DNA from: Channa striata
Lineage: Eukaryota > Chordata > Actinopteri > Anabantiformes > Channidae
DNA: 64,000 bases
Direction: 5' to 3'
NCBI GenBank assembly: GCA_033026295.1
Contig: CM065189.1
Coordinates: 3,129,851-3,193,850 of the forward strand
Shown: piece by piece, positions 59,701-64,000 of the stretch
Position numbering within the stretch: the stretch's first letter is position 1
How the letters are laid out: each line of letters opens with the position of its first letter
Made by a program: the position numbers and the translations under genes
Notes under the pieces: generated by a model
The model's input: only the letters and a program-made list of their open reading frames with translations
Database searches by the model: none
Told to the model about the DNA's origin: nothing

Positions 59701-61635
59701 GTAACACAACAACAAAAATGTACAGTAATCTCAGGTTTGAATCAAGCCGGCACAGGTCTCCTCTTTTAAATCATTGTTTCAGATTGAACATACAAACCCT
59801 GCCCTTCTTATTCAAACTTTAACTTCAACTTGAAGCAGAGTCAGCAAACTGTCAATGTGTCATAAAGTGTCATAAATATGAACATTCATTTTTAGATTCA
59901 GTAGGATACGTTTTTTTAAGGCCCTCATTAATCATCCATGAAAAACAAAATGATACCCTTTACATCCAAAACTTGTGTAAGAATTCACAGAAATATAGTT
60001 GTAGGCATCATTCAACTGCTTTGGCAAAATCTGCCAGTTTTCATGACACTCGACACTTGATAGTACATGATGATAGTACAAGGACATTAGATGGTAAATG
60101 GTTGCATTAGATGGTGTGAGAACAGGCAAATATTCTAGCTCATAAATGGCATTTTGATGCAAAGCAGCATTCATCCACTTTAGGACATTATCAGGTTGTT
60201 TCCGCAATCACCTACCCGCTACACACTAAAAAGAGCAAATCTCCCCCCCACTTGGCATCCATAGAGGACACGTGTATGTAGCCATCATTAGAGAACAAGT
60301 GAAATAGAAACTTTTACAACAAATGTAAACAGTAGGGGCGCATGTAGGAAGTAACCAAATTTTCTGAACTGTTAATAAAATCACAATGCTTTTTATTATG
60401 TATTGTTTTATGTTGCACAACAACTACCATCTGTTTGGTCACTGACTACCAGCATTTCTGCTAAGCTCCTTTAACTCCTTACACACTACAGCACTAAGCT
60501 GATGTTCTCATATTTATACACATTACAGGCTGTCTTAGAAAAGCTTAATTTCAGTATAAGAAATATGCCTTCACTAATTTACTCAAAATTTGACCCAAAA
60601 CTAATTCCAGAGTGATATAATGGCATACACACCATTTGTAGCGTCCCACTGGGTCCCAGAAGGCAGGTCGTGACACTGCACAGGGTCCACACACTGCCTG
60701 CTTGTACAGACTATAAAAACGCAGCATCACTTCATAGGATGGCTGGTAGGACCCTATAAGACAACAAACATTTGGGATGTTTAATATCTATTTGCATAAA
60801 GATAGGGAACCATTCAATGGGAAACTAAGGCCTTAATCAAACACAACCGGTTTTAGCAGTCTGAGGCATCTTTCTGAAGTCGAAATAGAATGCCAGATTA
60901 AAAAAGGTTATTGTTAGGGTATAAGAAAACACAGTTACAAGACTAAAAATGAATTTGCACACTGACCTCTTCTACAAAACCTTCTCTTCTTTTAGTGACA
61001 TGATTATGTTAGTTATCTACAGTATAACAAGACTAGTCAGTAAATGAGTCTCCATGTTTAGCATGGCAACTCTCATGATGTCATTTAGTCACATGGTTAG
61101 AAACTTTTTTAAAGTTACATGAAGGCTTTAAAAAAAAATGTTATCTGCTGATATATTTTGTGAGTAAAACGGAAAAATGTCTTGACCTTGTGATAACTAT
61201 AGACCTTTGTTCAGGCAATTAAGAAAAGCATTGGGATGAGAAAACCAGAAGTGCTAAAATGCTAAATGATTTCTAGTACCTAGGACTCGTTCTTTTGGTA
61301 CTATATTCTTAATTGAACAGAAGAGATGACATTGTTCAGCATGGTCGCTACGACAAGCAATTGTATAAGGTCAGTTCTTTTTTTTATGCTACAGAAACCC
61401 TCGATGCAACACTTACACTTGACTCCATTACGATTTTTAAGGTGACCTGCATAGCCTTGCATAGTGCATGGAACACTCATTTTGTGTAAAAACTACAGTT
61501 TCTACAGTCCTATCTAGAAACAAACTTGATGTGAAATGCATTTGTAAAATGCTACATACCATTTTTAGGAAGGTTATGAATGACATCGACAGCAGCCTGA
61601 AATCGTTTCTGGTGATCAACAACATGCTCTGCCAT
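50598..61635 (-). CDS. acbd4: Acyl-CoA-binding domain protein 4, 9 coding exons
   Basis: Exons join to 1,170 nt (389 residues plus TGA). N-terminal ACB domain about residues 4-98: YKQA and YKWDAW hold residues that contact the acyl-CoA phosphates and adenine in the family. An FFAT-like motif TFCDSVD lies at about 201-207, where ACBD4/5 bind ER VAP proteins. A Gly-rich stretch, a coiled coil (about 315-345), and a single membrane segment (about 357-378) followed by a basic RRR end complete it, the layout of a tail-anchored peroxisomal protein. The call ACBD4 over ACBD5 rests on FEPLYQAIDDMPRPPES, KKVAHEV and GSYQPSYEVMLRFYS. Start ATG at 61635 has G at -3 and +4. Intron 5 carries a large LINE and an RTE piece. 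It converges on arhgap23 with about 7 kb between stop codons. Confidence 0.93.
50750..52177 (-). other. acbd4 intron 8
   Basis: Contains the repeat copy at 50875-50943, a sense-orientation (+) LINE tail fragment at about 51160-51220 (TATATAAATAAACTGAATT), and otherwise AT-rich sequence. Confidence 0.5.
50875..50943. repeat. Second copy of the 46760-46835 repeat
   Basis: GAGAGAAATAAAGTGCCGGC followed by TCGCAGGTTAAAGAAAAC and TCCAGACCAGAGGCTG. Confidence 0.75.
52178..52389 (-). CDS. acbd4: acbd4 exon 8 (Gly-rich and coiled coil)
   Basis: Acceptor TTTTCCACAG, donor TAT|GTAAGC. Encodes GAPGGGSGAGRGGGD then LQQQIILALQRLREDMRSVM, a heptad-like helix as in ACBD5. A second AG 14 nt inside would break phase with exon 7. 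Confidence 0.9.
52472..52655 (-). CDS. acbd4: acbd4 exon 7
   Basis: Acceptor TTGTCCACAG, donor GGAT|GTGAGC. Encodes a polar, Gly/Glu/Arg-rich linker with VSLESSLDLEARQVGAGQ and RRSRDSGQEGYYHSW. Confidence 0.85.
52763..52860 (-). CDS. acbd4: acbd4 exon 6 (FFAT-like motif)
   Basis: Acceptor after a long T tract (AAACCTTAG), donor AAG|GTATAA. Encodes LTSDSESETFCDSVDSVEQL. The acidic run plus F-C-D core corresponds to the FFAT-like motif of ACBD4/5. Confidence 0.92.
53830..56600 (-). mobile_element. L2-type LINE, longest antisense copy (acbd4 intron 5)
   Basis: Minus-strand order: endonuclease fragment near 56560-56450 (NSVLSDHFVMTFEF), a deletion, reverse-transcriptase blocks (EEFQSGFRVHHSTETALIKV at about 56010, degraded AFDTIDH near 55845, the VPQGSVLGPILF-type block near 55720, YADD-type box near 55625), then the C-terminal blocks (SRLDYCNSLLSG, ARLLTGIGKRDHI) and the shared 3' tail at 53830. 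Split by a hAT element at 54554-54954. It lies in the same transcriptional sense as acbd4 because both are on the - strand. Confidence 0.87.
54554..54954. mobile_element. hAT-type element nested in the LINE
   Basis: Perfect 12-bp terminal inverted repeats CAGTGCTTCTCA (54554-54565) and its complement (54943-54954). The flanks GTCTAGTG (54546-54553) and GTCTAGTA (54955-54962) form a 7-of-8 target duplication. The 401-bp element is GC-rich at both ends and has no transposase, so it is non-autonomous. Confidence 0.9.
56870..58020 (+). mobile_element. RTE-type LINE remnant (acbd4 intron 5)
   Basis: Plus-strand reading gives VGLHQGLALSPF near 57450, then a degraded MMFADDIVI block near 57530 and, near 57925, DRIRNDHIRGRVHG, which fits the C-terminal part of RTE reverse transcriptases. 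Many indels. Antisense to acbd4. Confidence 0.75.
58636..58782 (-). CDS. acbd4: acbd4 exon 5
   Basis: Acceptor TTACTGTGCAG, donor AACG|GTAAGA. Encodes an acidic linker with ANEPTEMNGKDEEQKKPEEN and LEELNLSEVIELTTN. Confidence 0.9.
58889..59009 (-). CDS. acbd4: acbd4 exon 4
   Basis: Acceptor CTTGGCAG, donor AAAG|GTCAGT. Encodes VINTMPMDEKTASLFQHFEP then LYQAIDDMPRPPESL. The last block is the strongest ACBD4-specific match. Confidence 0.94.
59198..59282 (-). CDS. acbd4: acbd4 exon 3
   Basis: Acceptor TGTATTAG, donor GAG|GTACAG. Encodes DAWSRLGEMSSESAMAAYVD then EMKKVAHE, the last ACB helix. Confidence 0.95.
59515..59640 (+). repeat. tRNA-derived SINE fragment (acbd4 intron 2)
   Basis: GATAGCTGAATGGTTAAGGG (box A-like) and GGTACAAATCC (box B-like) 40 nt on, with tRNA-like spacing. 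Stems are too degraded for a functional tRNA. Confidence 0.55.
59700..60632 (-). other. Rest of acbd4 intron 2
   Basis: AT-rich, no supported features. Confidence 0.4.
60633..60753 (-). CDS. acbd4: acbd4 exon 2
   Basis: Acceptor TTGTCTTATAG, donor AAATG|GTGTGT. Encodes SYQPSYEVMLRFYSLYKQAV then RPAFWDPVGRYK. Holds the family-typical YKQA and the Lys before WDAW. Confidence 0.95.
61560..61635 (-). CDS. acbd4: acbd4 exon 1 coding part (ATG)
   Basis: ATG at 61635-61633, donor AATG|GTATGT. Encodes MAEHVVDHQKRFQAAVDVIH then NLPKN, the first ACB helix. The exon probably extends to 61679 (acceptor CTCTTTTAG), giving a 44-nt leader that contains a run of about 10 C. Confidence 0.93.
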
Positions 61636-62474
61636 AGCTGGAACACTGATTTTACCGGGGGGGGGGGATACACAGTTAGCTAAAAGAGCACACAAAGAAG
61701 TCAGATAAGAGAGTGAAATCAAAACTTTATGACCGGAACCCACTACCTGTACCTAAATATCATACGACTTTTTACAATTGCATCTTCAGGTTCATTACTA
61801 TAAACAGGGGCAGACTGCCTCAGCATTACCTCAATTAAGAGACATGCAAGTATTTTAAACACCATCCAGTTGATGCTGTGGATAACATGAATGTACTCAT
61901 TCTTGTTGGGTTTAATTCAAGTAGAGAACCATTTCAAAAACCTAATTTCTGACTATTTGAATTTAAAAGTCCTTAATTTCATTTCTTTTGATTATTACAC
62001 TTAGTATCAGTAAAAGCAAATGTTCATGATAATACATTAGCACTTATGAATGCATTATATTTTAAATAAAACTGTGAATTAATGCTGTGAAAAAGATGTA
62101 GTGAAATAAAAAGCACAAAATTGTCAGTATGATTTGTAGTGAATTAATTTTACCATTATATGGAAAATACTCCAAAAACGCACTTCGATATTGATTGACT
62201 TAATTTATTTATTTATTAATTGGACTTTGTAACAACCTCTGCCCACAACATGTGGGGCCTAACAACTCTTTATGATTAGGGTACTGCTATAGATAATTAC
62301 TAACTGGACTTTCATTTAGAACCACAGAACTGACAGAGACTTATGTTCCACTAGAATCATGACATTCTTTTACACATTAACAACGTAATTTGCAAGTTTC
62401 CTGGGTTACCGTCCTTGATTAAGATAATACGTCGATTGTAGTTTGGAGTTGGGTGACTTGCTAACTTGTCTTAC

Positions 62475-62720
62475 CTTATATGCTATGTGTCCTGCGACCT
62501 GCCATCAGCAGTACCATGTAAACGCCGTCTCAGAAAACAAAAAATCTGTGTGAGTAGGAGACCTAATCTAGTTTCGGCTATTTCTGGATTCCCGTTGACT
62601 TCAACACTAATCTGCGAAGCTGCCAGTGGACCTACCCGCACTGATATTGAGCCGTACCACTAGCTAGGTTGGCCGCTCTATAGTGTAATACAGACAACTT
62701 CCGCGTCTAATCATGCGACA
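62475..62720 (-). promoter_or_regulatory. Probable acbd4 first non-coding exon and promoter
   Basis: A - strand donor ATAAG|GTAAGA ends at 62475 and matches the acceptor at 61680-61681 ahead of the ATG exon. The sequence is richer in CG dinucleotides than its surroundings and contains GCGGAAGT (an ETS-type site) at about 62698-62705. No coding frame fits. The start site itself is inferred. Confidence 0.5.
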
Positions 62721-62749
62721 CACATATAGGCACGCCCACATTTAAAGAG

Positions 62750-62890
62750 CCATTATTATTATTATTATTTAAATAATACTAAATATAGTAATACTAATAA
62801 AATAATATACCAATAATATATTATTTTAATTATTATTATTATTAGTAGTAGTAAAATTAGTATTAGTAGTATTAGTAGCATTATTGTGAT
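62750..62890. repeat. (TTA)n/(TAG)n microsatellite region
   Basis: ATTATTATTATTATT at about 62753-62768 and later TTATTATTATTATTAGTAGT, with AT-only sequence between. Confidence 0.85.
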
Positions 62891-63605
62891 AATTTAAGTT
62901 GAACTTAATCAGGGAAGCATTTATCGAGATATGTGGATTTGTTTCTTTACAGACATAGAATTTATATTTTATTATTTTCCCCTAACTTTGTGTTTGTTAC
63001 TTTATAAAAATTTACAATTCTTGTCTATTACAGAATTTTACGAGGCTGTATGCTATGATCACACGCATGATACGCAAGTCGTTGAAAAAGAAACATTCGA
63101 AAGGCCGAAATGTTGAGGTTAAACCTACTGCGATAGTTGACAACCAGATCCGGTTTTTGCTTTAAAAGTAAAATAAATATCCTTTAAAATAGACCTTTTG
63201 TGTCCTGCAATTTCTATTCTTGTGTTTATAATTTAACCTACATGATCTTGCCAGTGCAATTTAGCAAATAGTTCAGACACCATAGGTTTAACTAGAGGCA
63301 CCAAATTATTACAGCTGCAGTCTTGTTTTACAGATGACGCCCTGTGTGAGTCAACTATTATGCAGCACCATTGTCCTAATTACACCAGACAGTATTAGAG
63401 GATTTTCCGCAATTATCACTTCCATGGTGATTTAGTGCAAAATAAAAATTAGTGGACCGAGAGGAGGAAGGCTGGCTCACATTTAATACATGAGCGTCTC
63501 TCTTCAGTCTCTAATCCATTTAGGTTCTAAATGGTGTCAAGCTGTCGGAAATAAACCAACACAAAAGTAACTTCCTTTCGTAACAAAAGTTTCATCACAA
63601 GTTTT
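62891..63605. other. Non-coding DNA, nothing recognised
   Basis: No supported exon or repeat. Confidence 0.4.
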
Positions 63606-63835
63606 TCAATTGAACTCAACTTTATTTATATAGCGCCAAGCCTGATATCTCAATGGGTAGAGCAGCTAAATGTCATATGATCGGTGCGGGATCAAATCCA
63701 CTGCCCACCAACCAGGAACGCCCCCGAGCGTTAAACTACTTAATATATATATAGTCTTGACTTTTTTATTTAAAGTGCCTTGAGATGACTTTGATCTAAA
63801 CTGGAGCTATATAAACAAAGTTGAATTGAAAAAAA
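63606..63835. repeat. Two LINE 3' tails around a tRNA-like SINE head
   Basis: CAATTGAACTCAACTTTATT with TATATAGCGCC at the left is the tail in - orientation. At the right, TAGTCTTGACTTTTTTATTT to CTATATAAACAAAGTTGAAT is the tail in + orientation. Between them CTGATATCTCAATGGGTAGA and GGATCAAATCC resemble boxes A and B of a tRNA. Confidence 0.65.
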
Positions 63836-63940
63836 AAAATTAAACAATATAATAACGAATAACTTTTATGGTTTTGTTCATGTAAAGCCTGTTTGAATAT
63901 GTTGTCAGTGGGCAAAATGAGGCGACTTTTAAGTTGAAAA

Positions 63941-64000
63941 TCACCTCAGGAAAAGGTTGGCGTGCTTCTTGATGTCCTCGTGACGCCTCCAGTTCTGTGG
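63941..64000 (-). CDS. Possible last codons of another gene, cut by the window edge
   Basis: On the - strand the window opens with CCACAG, a good acceptor, followed by NWRRHEDIKKHANLFLR and TGA at 63943-63941. The charged, mixed composition looks coding, but I do not recognise it, and at least one other frame is also open. Upstream sequence outside this window would decide. Confidence 0.3.
   Translation of the reverse strand, partial: PQNWRRHEDIKKHANLFLR

Noticed and set aside
50598..61635. Assignment to ACBD5
   Set aside because: The ACB domain and tail fit both, but FEPLYQAIDDMPRPPES and the short 389-residue length favour ACBD4.

Overview
This is a stretch of a teleost fish nuclear genome: AT-rich, intron-rich, with canonical GT-AG splice sites and dense fish-type transposable elements (L2-type LINEs, RTE, Tc1/mariner, hAT, tRNA-derived SINEs). 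Two protein-coding genes can be reconstructed exon by exon, and they face each other tail to tail.

The first is arhgap23 on the + strand. I place 23 coding exons from 19290 to 43509. They join in one continuous frame of 1,520 codons plus stop. The product has a PDZ domain, a long serine/proline-rich linker, a PH domain and a RhoGAP domain with its arginine finger. Details of the linker and the HTVVV ending point to ARHGAP23 rather than ARHGAP21. The upstream 19 kb has no recognised arhgap23 coding exon, so the true start may be the ATG at 19311 or an exon I did not find.

The second is acbd4 on the - strand. Nine coding exons from 61635 down to 50598 give 389 residues. The protein has an N-terminal acyl-CoA-binding domain, an FFAT-like motif, a coiled coil and a C-terminal membrane anchor, which is the layout of a peroxisomal tail-anchored lipid-binding tether. 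A probable non-coding first exon and promoter lie near 62475-62720. Human ARHGAP23 and ACBD4 both lie on 17q, which fits conserved linkage.

Region by region: 1-19289 is non-coding and repeat-rich, with LINE fragments, a broken Maverick/Polinton (adintovirus-like) element at about 13.7-16.4 kb, and one unassigned candidate exon on the - strand at 8179-8330. 19290-43509 is arhgap23, with an internally deleted LINE in intron 1, an antisense LINE in intron 14, and several perfect hairpins in introns. 43510-50597 lies between the two 3' ends and is a stack of nested transposons. 50598-62720 is acbd4, with a 3 kb LINE (itself split by a hAT element) and an RTE fragment in intron 5. 62721-64000 holds microsatellite, LINE tails, a tRNA-like SINE head, and possibly the last codons of another - strand gene at the right edge.

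The two genes are not an operon or pathway unit. One controls Rho-family GTPases at the cortex, the other binds acyl-CoA at peroxisomes. The most unusual sequence objects are the Maverick remnant, a perfect 51-bp foldback in intron 12 of arhgap23, a perfect 26-bp hairpin inside a degenerate tandem array, and the unassigned exon near 8.2 kb.
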